Source: Cordyceps javanica (taxonomy: Eukaryota; Ascomycota; Sordariomycetes; Hypocreales; Cordycipitaceae). Taken from it: 64,000 nucleotides of DNA. The stretch is taken from NCBI GenBank assembly GCA_036850795.1, contig JAAECO010000003.1:806001-870000 (forward strand). The letters run 5' to 3'. Every line of letters begins with the position of its first letter. Position 1 is the first letter of the stretch. The notes under the pieces are model-generated. The model searched no databases. It was not told the origin of the DNA and saw only the letters and a list, made by a program, of their open reading frames with translations. The translations under genes and the position numbers were made by a program. Shown here one piece after another: positions 10,241-21,615 of the stretch.

Positions 10241-12724
10241 TCAGGTAATGGTGCTTCTCGCGTCTGCGATGCTTTCCTCGTACTCGGTCATAAGCAGGGC
10301 TTCCTCAACGTCCTTAACGAAGTGGCTCTCGCCGCACAAGCCGACGATGCCGCTGCTGACCATGAGCCGCCACACGGGGTGGTCCTTGCCACCGGGCATG
10401 CGCGAAAAGAAGACACGAACATCTCGTTCCCGGTAACTGCGCACAATCTCCTCAAGGACTTGTGTTCCGGAGCCATCAATCGACGTCACGCCGTGGATAT
10501 CAAAGATGATGTTGCGGTTGGCGTCTTGGCTGCGGATGCGAGGCAGTGCCGGGTGCGCGGAAGGCGATCCGTATAGTTCAAGGCGGCGCAGACGGGATTT
10601 GAGTTCACCCGTGTTCGCAAACGTGAGTGGCTCGGGGATCTTGACAATGAGACAGCCCTCCACGAATTCGAGACCGTGTGGGTTAGCCTCGGCGTTCTCG
10701 AACAGCTGCGTTCCAGGGATGCGGCCGAGAATCTGAATACGGGGACGCGTGCTGTGCTTAATGACCATAAGCAGGGAGATGCCGACTCCCAAAGCCATGC
10801 CCAGTGTTAGGGAATAGAAAATGGTCGATAGGAAGATGATGCCCATGAGTCCCAGTTCAGTCCAGCCCCGGATCTTGACGAAGAATCTGATGTCGTGCGG
10901 CGCTTCCTCTATAAGCGAATAAGCAACGACAGAAATCATGGAAGACAGGACGGGCTTTGGCAAAAAGTAAAAGTACGGCAAGAGGAAAAGCACGGAAAGC
11001 AGCGAAATGAGACTCAGCGCAATAGAGCTCATTGGCGTCTTGCCACCCGTCGTCTTGTTCACTTTGCTGCGTCCATAGCCGCCAAAGGCGGGAAGGCTCA
11101 TGAAGCAAGATCCGACGACGTTGGCAACGCCAAGAGCAATCATTTCGCGGTTTGCGCTCAGCTCCATGCCGGGAATGCTGCTGTTGCCGAGACTCTTTGC
11201 CGCCACGGAAGACTCGAAGAAACCAAGCAGCGCGATGAGGAACGAGGTCGACATGGCGGAGCGGATATGCTTCATGTGGGATAGTGTGAATGGCCATCGG
11301 AATGCAAAGAGAGTTCCCGTGGCCGACTTTACGGCACCAAGAACCTCGACGCCGTTCTTATCCCACTCAAAGTACCAGCAAAGCATGGCTGAGGCGACAA
11401 CAACAATGAATCGATCCGGAACAAAAACAACCGAAGGGTACCGAGGCTCCAATCGACGCTTCATCTCACTATGGGCTTGTTAGACTTGACTACGTTTGGT
11501 TGTCAGGGGGAGAGGGATGAGGGCAAGAGGGCAAGAGGGGATGAAATGCGACTAACCGAAAAAACATAATGACCAAGAAGCTGATTCCAGCTACAGCAAA
11601 CGTGGGACGATGGACCTTTTCCCAGTGTTCAACGATAAAGGCAATCTTCTCGACGCTGCTGCTATGACCGACGCCTGCCTCATCTGCAAGGCTGCCCAGG
11701 CCAAGCTCAGGAATGAGCTGGTCGACGGCAATGACGAAGCCAATGGCGCTGATGAAGCCTCTCAGAAAAGGCCTGCTGAGAACGGAGTCGAGGAAGCCGA
11801 GCCGTGCCAGTCCGGCAATCAAGACCATGGCGCCGGCGATGCCTGCAACGACGCCGGCAATCTGCGTGTGGACGAGGTCGTTGTCGTCGAGCCCGCCGGC
11901 GTCGATGCTGGACTTGACGACGGAGCCGACGAGCAGGGAGCCCGCCGCTTCGGGGCCGACGACCATCTGAGACGAGGAGCCGAGAATGGCGTAGACGAGG
12001 GGGTTGAAGACGAACGAGTACAGGCCGTTGAGGGGCGAGACGTGCGCGAGATTGGAGGCGAGCGAGAGGGCCATGGGGAGGTAGAACGAGGCCATTGTGA
12101 TGGCGGCGACGACATCGCCCTTGAGGTACGACAGCTTGTACTTTCGCATCCAGATCAGGCACGGGACGTAGTATGACAGGTACCTAGAGTGACGGGTCAG
12201 CCCTGATTGTCAGTTTGAACTTTACTTTGGCGGCGACGGCCATTTGAGAAGGGGCACACGCCATCATACATGATTGGGTCGTCGCGGACGCCCGCGCGCT
12301 GCGCGAGCTCGCTGGCCTGCCCCATCTTCTTGGTGCGGATGCGCTGCTTCAGCCACGACTTCCAGTCTTCGGAGCCCTGCATGCCGTCAATGTGGTTCTC
12401 CAGCTCCCGGGCGCCCATCGGGGTCGAAGCGCGGGGGCTAAAGGTGCCGTGGTCGCACTCGCCGGGGTGTGCGCTGGGCTCGGTCGAGGAGATGAGTAAC
12501 GGGGTGGCCTCGGAGGCGCGTCGGGCCGCGAGTGACGGCACGTTGTGGTCCTGGAGGTAATTGTTGTTGCCATTGTCGTCATTGTCGTCGCCGTCGTCGT
12601 CGACGTAGCTCACTGGCCGGCTGCCGGGCGTGTGGCTCTGCCGCAGAGTGCTAGGCTGGGCAGGCTGGTGACGATGAGGAGACGACAAGTCGCTCCCGGA
12701 TTGGGATCGGTGGCGGCCAGTCAT
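10241..12724 (-). CDS. SulP (SLC26) family anion transporter with C-terminal STAS domain
   Basis: Three exons (12724-12270, 12183-11557, 11468-10241; introns 86 and 88 nt, all in phase) give 769 residues. Residues 1-150 are a hydrophilic cytosolic tail with an Asp/Asn run and an acidic dileucine motif (EATPLL, 72-77). The membrane domain follows, with the SulP hallmark NGLYSFVFNPLVYAILG then SQMVVGPEAAGSLLVG, and roughly 10-14 hydrophobic helices. The C-terminus is a STAS domain (HGVTSIDGSGTQVLEEIV). The long N-tail and the YLSYYVPCLIW entry resemble the vacuolar Vsb1/YGR125W branch rather than plasma-membrane sulfate permeases, and the dileucine would fit vacuolar sorting. That placement is from memory and uncertain; substrate is not readable from sequence. 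Confidence 0.93.
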
Positions 12725-13765
12725 GGTGACTGTGCGTGTCGTGTTGTCGATGGCGGGTTTTGGTTTTTTTTTGTTGTTGTCGTCCAGAGTTGTTGATTTT
12801 CTGGCGGGTGGGAAAAAATAATCCGGGGGCGGGGATATAATGGGTGTATTGATCCCGACGGGGCGATTTCACAGCTCCATCCGGATGCCCTCTTGGTTTT
12901 ACAAAGTGGCCCCCGAGGAGAATTTCAAGGGCAACGAAGAGTAGACACGGGCAAGGCGAGGGAGAGGAGCAGGAGGAGGAGAGGGAACGGATTCAAAACG
13001 GCGACCAAAAATTGTCTCTGACTGGGATGATCCCCCCCCCTTCTGCTTAAGCTCAGCCAAGCCCGCGCGCGCCCGCTGCAGTCCCGTACCTGATACTTTT
13101 ACAGTGGGGCTGTTTGGCACGCTGCTGATATTTAGGCTTCCCTGAGAGGTCGGCCTTGATACTTGGTGGGTTGCGGCCGTGCTGACCGTAGGCTTTTTTT
13201 TTTTTGGGCGGCCTCATCCAGTTGAAGGGAAAACCTGCTGTGGGGGGGTCATGAGACGTACAGACGGAGAGGTAAAAGTAGGTACTGCAACGGATAAAGG
13301 AGAGATGAACAAAAACAGCCAATGTGATAAGATATTGTTCGTGTCTGAGATTCATGCACAGATTTGACACACGCCATACGCCATACTCCGGTTATAGTAG
13401 CCCGGCGCTGCAAGCCGCGTGACGGGGCTTTGTATTGAACGGCGTGTGCAGGCAGCATGCCGCTGACTTGCATGCATATTCAGCACACGTGAGAACGCCT
13501 TGCACCAATAATACCTTGCATAAGGAGTGGTGGAGGAAGTGAAAGTCGAAGTACCAAATGTTGAGACATGCATAACAGCATGACCCAAGCAGGTTTGGAC
13601 CGAGAGACGGAAGCAGTGTTCGTGTCGGTATCGTGAAAATATATCTCTTTTGTTCAACATGAAAACTCTCTAGTAGTTTACGGCATCTGCCAGATATTCA
13701 TACACATAAAAATAAAGGAAAAACTACAAAATCATTTTACTTGCACCCGAACCCCCCACAATTCT
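12725..13765. other. Intergenic, transporter promoter and thiolase 3' flank
   Basis: Contains T/A and C homopolymers (for example near 12765, 13030 and 13196) and GAGGAG-type purine repeats near 12958-12985. No coding frame with a recognisable domain. Confidence 0.45.
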
Positions 13766-15238
13766 TTACTCGCGGATGAACAGCGCAGCCATGCCCTGAC
13801 CGGAGCCGATGCACATGCTGGTGAGCAGGACCTTCTTGTCCTGTCTGCGGAGCTCGCTCAGGCCGGTGACGATCTGGCGGGCACCGGTGGCGCCGAGAGG
13901 GTGGCCGAGGGCGATGGCACCGCCGCGAGGGTTCATCTTGCTCCAGTCCAGGTTGAGCTTGTCGCGGCAGTAGACGGCCATCGAGGCAAAGGCCTCGTTG
14001 AGCTCAATGACGTCGACGTCGGCGAGAGTGATATTGTACTTGGCCAGCAGCTTGGGGATGGCGACCGAAGGGCCGATACCCATGATGCGGGGAGCCAGGC
14101 CGGCGACGGTAGAGCCGACAAACTTGGCGAGGATGGGCTGGCCCAGCTTGATGGCGGTGGAGCGCTTCATGAGCAGAAGAGCGGCAGCTAAGGTAAGGGG
14201 CAACAACGTTAGCGAGCTGAAATTATGCATCGTCTCTCATCGGAAGAATACACACCTCCGTCAGTAACCTGACTGGCGTTACCACCAGTAGTCGTCTCAC
14301 CCCACTGGGGGAAGGCGGCGCGGACCTTGGCGAGGCCCTCCTTGGTGGTGCCAGGACGGATGCCCTCGTCCTTGGTGACGGTGACCTCGGTGATCTCGCC
14401 GTCCTTGCCCTCGACCTTGGCCTTGATGGGCACAATTTCGTCGTCGAACCAGCCGGCCTTTTGGGCGCGCTCGGCACGCTGGAAGGACTCGGCGGCGTAC
14501 TCGTCCATCTGCTGGCGGGTGATGTTGAAGTCGGCGGCAACGTTCTCGCTGGTCCAGCCCATGGGCTCGAGGGTGTCCTGCACCTCCTGGTTCTCCATGA
14601 CCTCCTCGTTGAAGGGGAAGGGGGGCGCGCCGGGAGCCGACATGCTCTCGCCGCCGACGGCGACACCAATGTCGATGGCGCCGGAGCGGATGGAATCGGC
14701 AATGTCGGCGGTGGCCTTGAGGCCGGACGAGCAGAAGCGGTTCACGGCATAGGCGCCGGCGGTGTTGGGGAAGCCTGCGGCGAGGGCGGCGGCGCGGATC
14801 TTGGAGGCGGCAAGAGGGTCGTTGACCTGCAAGAGATCTTTGGTTAGCCTGGCTTTTCTTCTGTTTTAATATTCGCGCAGCGGCGTGCAAAAACGTACGT
14901 TGCCGAAAGCAAAGTCCTCAACCAGAGCAGGGTCGATGCCGGAGCGAGTCTTGAGCTCCTTGAGCAGGCAGTAGGTGAGGTACTCGATGCCACTGTCCTT
15001 GAAAGCACCCTTGCGGGCCTTGGTCAGAGGGGTACGGATGGCGACGGTGATGACAATGTCGTCGGCGTTCTTGGACTGGCTGAAGAAGAGGGTAAAGACC
15101 GAAATTAGCTTGTGATGGATTCCGCGGGCGTGGACGCGCCGCCGCCGCCCGCCGCCCAAAAAAGAATACGTACAGGGAGCTCAAGGCCGAGCCAGGGGCA
15201 AGGTGCTTGATGATGGAACCGATGCGCTCGACAGCCAT
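13766..15238 (-). CDS. POT1: Peroxisomal 3-ketoacyl-CoA thiolase
   Basis: Four exons (15238-15174, 15079-14899, 14826-14256, 14187-13766; introns 94, 72 and 68 nt) join to 412 residues, the normal thiolase length. The enzyme performs the last step of fatty-acid beta-oxidation, cleaving 3-ketoacyl-CoA with CoA to acetyl-CoA. Catalytic motifs are intact: nucleophile Cys about 114 in NRFCSSGLKA, His about 368 in ALGHPLGATGAR, and general-base Cys about 398 in MCIGSGQGMA. The N-terminus carries a PTS2 peroxisomal signal, RIGSIIKHL at residues 5-13, matching R-[LVI]-x5-[HQ]-[LA], which argues against the cytosolic acetoacetyl-CoA thiolase. The first exon ends just after the signal. Two CCTCGG elements in the promoter fit fatty-acid induction. 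Confidence 0.97.
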
Positions 15239-15434
15239 GATGAGGGATGTGTGTGTGGAAGATGGAGAGATGAAGGGTATAAGGTAATGCAGAGACGGAT
15301 AAAGAAAAAAAAAAGAGATGGTGATGCAGAGCAGAGGTTGAAAAGAGACTGTTCCGGTGGGATGAGCCGGATAGAAATGGTACGTCAAGCGGGCGCAACT
15401 GCTGGCAAACGCCGAACCCGGATCTGTGGAGTAG

Positions 15435-15440
15435 CCGAGG
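15435..15440 (-). promoter_or_regulatory. Candidate FarA/FarB (CTF1-type) CCTCGG element
   Basis: CCTCGG on the minus strand about 200 bp upstream of the thiolase ATG. This hexamer is the known core bound by the fungal fatty-acid activators FarA/FarB and their Fusarium relatives. A second copy lies at 15506-15511. Confidence 0.5.
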
Positions 15441-15505
15441 CAAGCACTTGATCGGACCAGCTTGTGGGTGGTCTGGGGAGGTTGACTAAGCCAGCCTTGA
15501 GCCAG

Positions 15506-15511
15506 CCGAGG
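15506..15511 (-). promoter_or_regulatory. Candidate FarA/FarB CCTCGG element, second copy
   Basis: Same hexamer and same orientation as the 15435-15440 copy, about 270 bp upstream of the thiolase start. Two copies in one promoter make chance less likely, but a six-base site alone is weak evidence. Confidence 0.5.
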
Positions 15512-15764
15512 TCTTTGCCTCTCTGGAGGGGTGCCAAAAGTCCGGGTGGTGCGGCCGCACGGGGAAGGACAGGACAGGGCAGGACAGGTGAATAAGGATG
15601 CACTAGTGACAGAATGATGGCTGGATGATTGATAAAGGCATATAGTAATGTCTAGATTTGTCTGTTTTTTTTGTCTTTTTTTGTGCCTCGTTGCACTTTC
15701 TGTGATGAATGGCCATGTGCTACTATGCTCTTGTACCTAAACCTACCAGCCCAAAATGTACTTG

Positions 15765-15784
15765 CTCCGTACTTGAGTACGGAG
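15765..15784. repeat. Inverted repeat CTCCGTAC-TTGA-GTACGGAG
   Basis: Two perfect 8-base arms around a 4-base loop. Each arm contains the CTCCGTA core that recurs at several other intergenic sites in this window. Confidence 0.6.
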
Positions 15785-17357
15785 TATTCGTACATGGAGC
15801 CACTATTACTTACCAGTACCAGTCACCTGGGTGACGTTGGGGGCTTTCACAAGCTTGCCAGCTGCCAGCGTCCCTGAGGTACTCCGTATAGATACTCACA
15901 CTCCGGACGGCCCATACTAGGTCCCTATTAAGCAAAATCTCCGGGTGCCGGGCCTACGTACTCCGTAGGACCGCCCGTCACAAGACCGCATCTCTTTTCT
16001 CGTTTGGTTTTTTCCTGTCCCTCGTCCAATGGATTTGCAATCATCAATCCTTTGATCCTAAAACCGTTAATAGAGTCATCTTCACGCACTTTTTATTTTG
16101 TCCACGCCCCCGACTCAGCCCACAAGCGACAGACCGTCGCGACCGGCCCGCCCGCATGCCAATGACCCTGGACCGTTTTACGCCAAAATCCAGCAATCAC
16201 ATCTGCTATAGGAGCCGCTGTACTAGTATCCGAATGTTTAGTCGATTTCGAGATTTGCGTATTCGCAGCACAACGGTAAGGCGGTTTTGATCTGGGACGG
16301 CCCCGGACCGTACCCCGGATGGGCCACGACCAGGGAGCCGCCGGCGATAGGGAGTGTGAGATGAGACATGCAACCAGGAAGGTGGTTTTATTTCGTAGCG
16401 GCATTAGGATCATGATTTGACCGTGTCAATGCAGCCAGGTTGTTGCGCAAGCTCTTTCGCCAGGACTGACTACTTATTGGCAAGTACCGAGCTACAATGT
16501 TCTCTTAGTGTGTCAGCGCCTCCCTGCTTTGCGCGCTGGCTCAGCTCGCCACACACACACCACTCGCATGCCGTTTCGTGCGCCTCTATGCATGCAACAA
16601 TTTATAAACAGTCGAACAAAAGCTGCCTACGGAGTACAGCTACACCAATTTATTAGCCACCCACGCGCCAGAATGCCCCCCAACCAAACCTTTCCTTAGC
16701 CCGCTCGGCACCAGGGACACGCCGGGCGTCTCGGAGGGCTAGCACCGCCCCAGCCCACTAAATCGAGGCACCACTGTCCACTGAAGACCGCCAAAACAGC
16801 GTGAAACGACCCGCTCACGCCGCTACAGCGCTCTAACAATAGAAAATTGTCGAAGCACCGAAAACCTTGCTTTGTTGGGGGCAGCTTCGTCCTGGCTGAG
16901 GTTGCTGCAGGCGCTTTGTCTTCTTTTTTCCCTGCTTCTTCAAGTTCTTCTTTTTTTGTTCTATCGTTCTCAACACTCATTTTGCTTCTAAATGGCATAG
17001 ACAATTCTGCATTGTTTTCTTTTTCTTTTTCTTTTTCCAGCAGCGTCGCGCTTGTCCAATACACCAGGTAACTCCAGAGAGCCGTCTACAAACGACCGGC
17101 TCGCCAGTATACCGAGACTGCGACATTACTTGGCACGCCTCCTTTTCGCCTGCAGCACGCTGATTGTATGAGAGCCCTTTTGTCTCGAGAGCGTTGATGT
17201 CCCAAAGTTCATTTCAACCCGATACGACTCTCTTTTGCGCTTCCTTTTATTTGAACAATATCGCATCTGAACCCGCGAGATTCGCGATCGGCATCCCACC
17301 CCCCACCGCCGCCCGCCGATCGAACCGACAACGAGCGATATTGATATCAGATCGTAC

Positions 17358-18335
17358 ATGACATATCCAGCCATGTCGCTGCTCTCCCTGACCCTGTACG
17401 CGCTGGCTAGCGTCGCCGAAGCCGCCGGCGGAAAGCGCGGCCTCGTCTTCACGCCCAACCCGTCGCACCCCCAAGATAACAAGCTGTGGCGCCCGCCGGG
17501 CAACGACCTCACCTGGTACTACAACTACGGCAGCATCCCGTCGCCCGCCTACGCCGACGTCGCGCAGGACCAGTTCGAGTTCGTGCCCATGATGTGGGGG
17601 GTCGGCGCCGACCCCAAGGACGACAAGTGGCTGAGGGAGGTCAAGGGCGTCATCAGCGACGGCCGCAACATCACCCACGCACTCGCCTTCAACGAGCCCG
17701 ACGCGCCCAACTCCTGGGGCGGTAGCAACGTCGACCCCCGTACCGCCGCCCAGGCCTGGGTTGTCAACTTTGAGCCCCTCGCCGCCATGAACGTCAAGCT
17801 GGGCCTGCCCGCCGTCACCGGCGCCCCGGCCGGCCTCGACTGGTTGAAGCAGTTCCTCGGCAACTGCTCCGCGCTCGTCAGCAGCGGCGGCGGCGGCGGC
17901 GGCCAGACCAAGAACTGCACCTTTGACTTTATTCCCCTGCACTGGTACGACAACTTTGCCGGCCTCGCCTCGCACATTGGCGAGCGCAGGGCCCTGTGGC
18001 CCGACGCCGAGATCTGGATCACCGAGTACGCCTTTGCCCACCAGGACCTGTCGCCCACCCAGCAGTTCTTCAACCAGACGGTCGACTACTTTGACAAGGA
18101 GTCCTACATTGGCCGCTACTCCTATTTTGGCGCTTTTCGCTCCAACAACTCGACCGTCGGCGCCAACGCCCCCTTTCTCAACAACGCCGGGAAGCTGACC
18201 GATATTGGCTCCTGGTACCTAGGAAAGAGCGCGACGGGCGTGAACCCGCAGAGCATGGCGTTCAGCGTCGCGCCGTCCGGGCTCGTCGCCGGCAGCGTAG
18301 CGGCTGTCGCGGCTGTCGTGATGGCCTGGGCGTAG
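17358..18335 (+). CDS. GH128 (Asl1-type) glycoside hydrolase, secreted and probably GPI-anchored
   Basis: Intronless, 325 residues. A signal peptide covers about residues 1-23. The mature start GGKRGLVFTPNP followed by WYYNYG is typical of the Asl1-like/GH128 beta-1,3-glucanase family. Likely catalytic residues are Glu113 in AFNEPDAPNSWGG (acid/base) and Glu223 in IWITEYAF (nucleophile), on a TIM-barrel fold with conserved LHWYDN (about 194-199). Several N-glycosylation sequons (NIT, NCS, NCT, NQT, NNST) are present. The C-terminus ends in a short hydrophobic segment (GLVAGSVAAVAAVVMAWA) after a small-residue region, as in GPI-anchored wall proteins. A six-glycine run at about 177-182 is a lineage-specific loop. 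The second in-frame ATG at 17373 may be the true start, giving a tighter signal peptide. Confidence 0.92.
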   Translation: MTYPAMSLLSLTLYALASVAEAAGGKRGLVFTPNPSHPQDNKLWRPPGNDLTWYYNYGSIPSPAYADVAQDQFEFVPMMWGVGADPKDDKWLREVKGVISDGRNITHALAFNEPDAPNSWGGSNVDPRTAAQAWVVNFEPLAAMNVKLGLPAVTGAPAGLDWLKQFLGNCSALVSSGGGGGGQTKNCTFDFIPLHWYDNFAGLASHIGERRALWPDAEIWITEYAFAHQDLSPTQQFFNQTVDYFDKESYIGRYSYFGAFRSNNSTVGANAPFLNNAGKLTDIGSWYLGKSATGVNPQSMAFSVAPSGLVAGSVAAVAAVVMAWA

Positions 18336-18555
18336 CGAGGGTGAAGGAGATGGGATATAGGAAAACTGTTTGCCCGATGATTCGGGCTGTTTGGCGTTTT
18401 TTCATGGCACGTCTTTCAAGACTATAATATCACCACGATTGGAGGAATTTCAGAATTGTTTACATATATTTTTTTGGCGGCGCACATACACGACGTAATT
18501 AGTCAGACTCAGAAGCAAATAGACAGTGAGATTCATCTTTGCGTACAGCAGAACA

Positions 18556-18580
18556 TGCTACCAAACTGTGTTTGGTAGCA
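18556..18580. repeat. Perfect 11-bp stem hairpin
   Basis: TGCTACCAAAC and its exact reverse complement GTTTGGTAGCA separated by only three bases, about 220 bp downstream of the GH128 stop codon. It could form in RNA near the 3' end of that transcript. Confidence 0.6.
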
Positions 18581-20554
18581 TCAAATTTTAGATGTCGGAG
18601 CAAAGACACCGCAAGAAAAGTGCTCATGTGATTGAATACGAAAAGAGCATGGCATCATTGCCCCATGGAGAACCCGTCGCGAGATCGGTCTGCCTTTCCT
18701 TATTTGCCGAGCACGAGAGATTGCCGAAGCGCGAACACAGCTTCTTCGGCCTACGCGAGCGTGCTCTTGTCATCGAGGCCCCGGGGCCGGGGCTGTGATG
18801 ATAAATAATGGCGTCGGCCCCACCAGTTTGTTCGAATGATGGAAAGGTACGAGTTCACGGGACGCTCTTCCCGGTTCTTATTGGTTTTTGTCATCTCCAC
18901 GCAAAATAGTAATTATCATAATAAAATAGTAGGGTTAAAAAGGCCATTCTCGCTTCTCCGGACCCGGGGTTGACACATTAAACGCCGGTCCAAGATCAAT
19001 ACGCAGATGGCCGGCCATGCGCGCGCCGCATTGAGGCGCAGTCCACCCTGGGGGCGATTTAAGTGGGCCGCGATAATACGTGCTGGGCACGTGATCCACT
19101 GCCAAGCCCATTGGTGGTAGAAATGTACAAACCGAATGCTTGCGAATGACGTCTTCTATTTGATTAAAGGCATTGTAGTTGTTTGTATTATTGGAGGTTG
19201 TATTGGCTTTGGAGCTTTCTTTCTTTTGAAAGTGGGGGAATGTCGAAGGAGAAAAATAATGACCACCTACAGAAAGGATGAAATAGGCTGTTGCCTCTTT
19301 CTGCATTGTTGGTCACCGTAGCAAATAAATGGTGGCTTTTGTAGCTGAGTTTCCAAACCTACACTGCATGTTACGCTTTCTGAGCTTGGGTTGAAAAAAT
19401 CGGATTTCCCCATTCCCCCTTGCAACAGCGCCAAGAATGCTGAAAACTCGTCGTGCGCCACTTACAGCTTCAGCACACAGGCACAGTAATGGATAAAGTG
19501 GCAATACCCGCCCGCTGCGCTAGGAGCTGGAGATAAGAACTGTTTTTGTTTAAAAAAAAATAACCTTAAATGTTCAACATATAATCGACACACTCTCTCG
19601 GTCTCTGAGGTGCCATGGTGCCAAACCCAACCGGGGGGAGGGGGGCTGGCTGCCTTACCCCTGTCAACCCAAGTCCACACCAGTCAGTGCATAAAGGAAT
19701 GGATTCCCTTGGCATTTATAAGAACAGAGTGTGGTTGTTGGGCTTTCTCCGTAAGACAGGGTTGGGAAGCAAAAGAGAAACCTTGATTGTTCTCGAACGT
19801 GTGTGCCTTTTGCCAAGATGCAGGTAATCGTGCGCTCTTGGCAGAACCATACAACACCACACATATGCAAGTACTGGTTGAAGAAGGAAAAAAATAATCA
19901 AGTGCGGGTTATTGGGGTGCAGCAGCGCAGGATGGCCATGATCGAACGTGTTGAGCAAAGGCGAGCTAAGGTGACAGCCGTGGAACAAGAGACTGTAAAC
20001 AGTAACAACCACAAGCCTCGTCTGGAGTCGTTTGTGATATGTAACTGCACGTCTTGTCATTGTTTTAAGCTTTTTTCCCCCTCTTCACCGTGCTTGCGTC
20101 CCGTCCCTTGTGCCAGGGTAAGTACCACAACGGTCTTGGTCCCTATAAATCGGATGGCCACCAAGGAATGAAGCTGGCCTTCTAGAATGAATGGAGTTTT
20201 TTCCCCGCCTCTTCTCTCCTTTCCTCTTCAAAAAAAAACGGCGCAGCTGCCTATTCACTCTCCATCTTCTCACTTGCCTTTTCGCAAAAATGTACATTGC
20301 CCGTCGCAAGATGTTGCCAACGCCAAGCCTTTGCGTCCTTGTCCTGCGCCGTGCAAGCCCGGTTTTTTTTTTCTTTCTAATAGCCCGCGAGAAGACGGCT
20401 GACTAGTGAGACCTCACCACCATTTCACTTCAAGCGTCTTGGCGCACCGCGCAATCCTTGACCACAATGGAGCATTCCTTCGGTGACGACGGCGGGGAAG
20501 ATGCCCAAGCACGTCAGAACCGGGTAGCCAACGAGAAAGAGAGGAGGGGAGATG

Positions 20555-20618
20555 GAGAAAAAAGAAAAAGAGAAAAAAGAAAAAGAGAAAAAAGAAGAGA
20601 AAAAAAAGAGAAAAAAAT
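20555..20618 (+). repeat. Purine-only A/G repeat tract
   Basis: A run of about 60 purines built from GAAAAAGAGAAAAAA-like units. Low-complexity, possibly able to form triplex DNA. No coding role seen. Confidence 0.6.
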
Positions 20619-20705
20619 AACAAGAGGGAGGAACAGGTTTCTATATTTCTGCTTTCAATCGTAAAAGACTGTTGATGGGGTTTGCCAAAAACAATGATCG
20701 CTTCC

Positions 20706-20723
20706 CTTGGCTGAGAAGCCAAG
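20706..20723. promoter_or_regulatory. Inverted pair of PacC-type GCCAAG sites
   Basis: CTTGGCT and AGCCAAG arms around GAGA place two GCCAAG cores head to head, about 1.35 kb upstream of the ENA start. PacC binds GCCARG and activates ENA-type pumps at alkaline pH in other filamentous fungi. Single copies also occur at 21080-21085 and 21610-21615. Functional assignment is inference. Confidence 0.35.
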
Positions 20724-21609
20724 CAGTGTGGGAAAGCATTGTCAAGATGAATTGGCAAGCAAGAGTAATAAAAAAAAGCCAACGCTTGCTTGCCGCTTTC
20801 AGTTTTAGGGTATTGCCTTCACCGTTGTGTTATCCGGCAGCCGTATCTCATCGGGAGCGCAAGCACAGCGATACTTACTACTTACTCGCGCGTTTTGCCT
20901 ACATGATACTTGGTACTGGGTAGTAAACGACCTGGCTGGTCCTTGACGTCACCCCTACACAACTGTGCGTGTAAATGACCAGATCAACGGTCTTTGCGGT
21001 CCTCTGGTTCGCGGGACGAGCAAACCACGCTCCCCATCAATACACCACACAATGGGCATGGTATCCCTCCCTCACCAATCTTGGCATCGTTTGAACAAAG
21101 ACTGACTTTACCTTTTTAGTTCATATTTTATTTGTTCCCTCGGCGTTCTTCTTTCGCCACAATGCGCTGTGTGACCCCGTCTCTTATCGCCACGTTGTAA
21201 AAATAGATGAGATCTCTCTTATCGTTTGTAAAAACTGCGCCTTGCTCGGGGTAGGCCGAAAGCGAGCCGGAGAAAGGTTGAACAACCGTAGGACTAACCC
21301 CCGTTCCGGGTGAGTCAGCTGGGGGGGAATAGAGGATAGAGGGGAGGGGGAGCCGACCCAAAAGCCCCAGCTGGAACGCCGCGCTTTCGCCGCCGGGGAG
21401 GATTGGGGAGGAGGGGGCGCAAAATGCTTGCGGCGCCGCCAGGTGGGGCCAAACCCCGGCGCCGCCAAGCCGAAGTATCCACGTTCGCCCAGGACTCCGG
21501 CGGATGTGGGGCCAACGCTCTCGGCTTTGGGCCTACCTACGTCAAAACCTTATCTTGGGGGGGGAAAATGGATGGCGGCGCGCGTTGGCTCTGCTAGTTG
21601 CAAGGGTAT

Positions 21610-21615
21610 CTTGGC
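21610..21615 (-). promoter_or_regulatory. Candidate PacC site (GCCAAG)
   Basis: CTTGGC on the plus strand, about 450 bp upstream of the ENA ATG, the nearest of the candidate pH-response sites to the start codon. Confidence 0.3.

Larger units (their letters stand above)
15239..17357. other. Intergenic between divergent thiolase and GH128 genes
   Basis: A shared 2.1-kb upstream region. It contains the CCTCGG pair, four copies of the TACTCCGTA/TACGGAGTA motif including a hairpin at 15765-15784, and a long pyrimidine tract ending in CAG at about 17016-17041. That tract resembles a 3' splice site and could belong to an intron in the GH128 leader. No gene is supported. Confidence 0.5.

Noticed and set aside
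17247..18041. A 264-codon minus-strand frame opposite the GH128 gene
   Set aside because: Gly/Val-rich antisense shadow of a GC-biased gene, with no domain.
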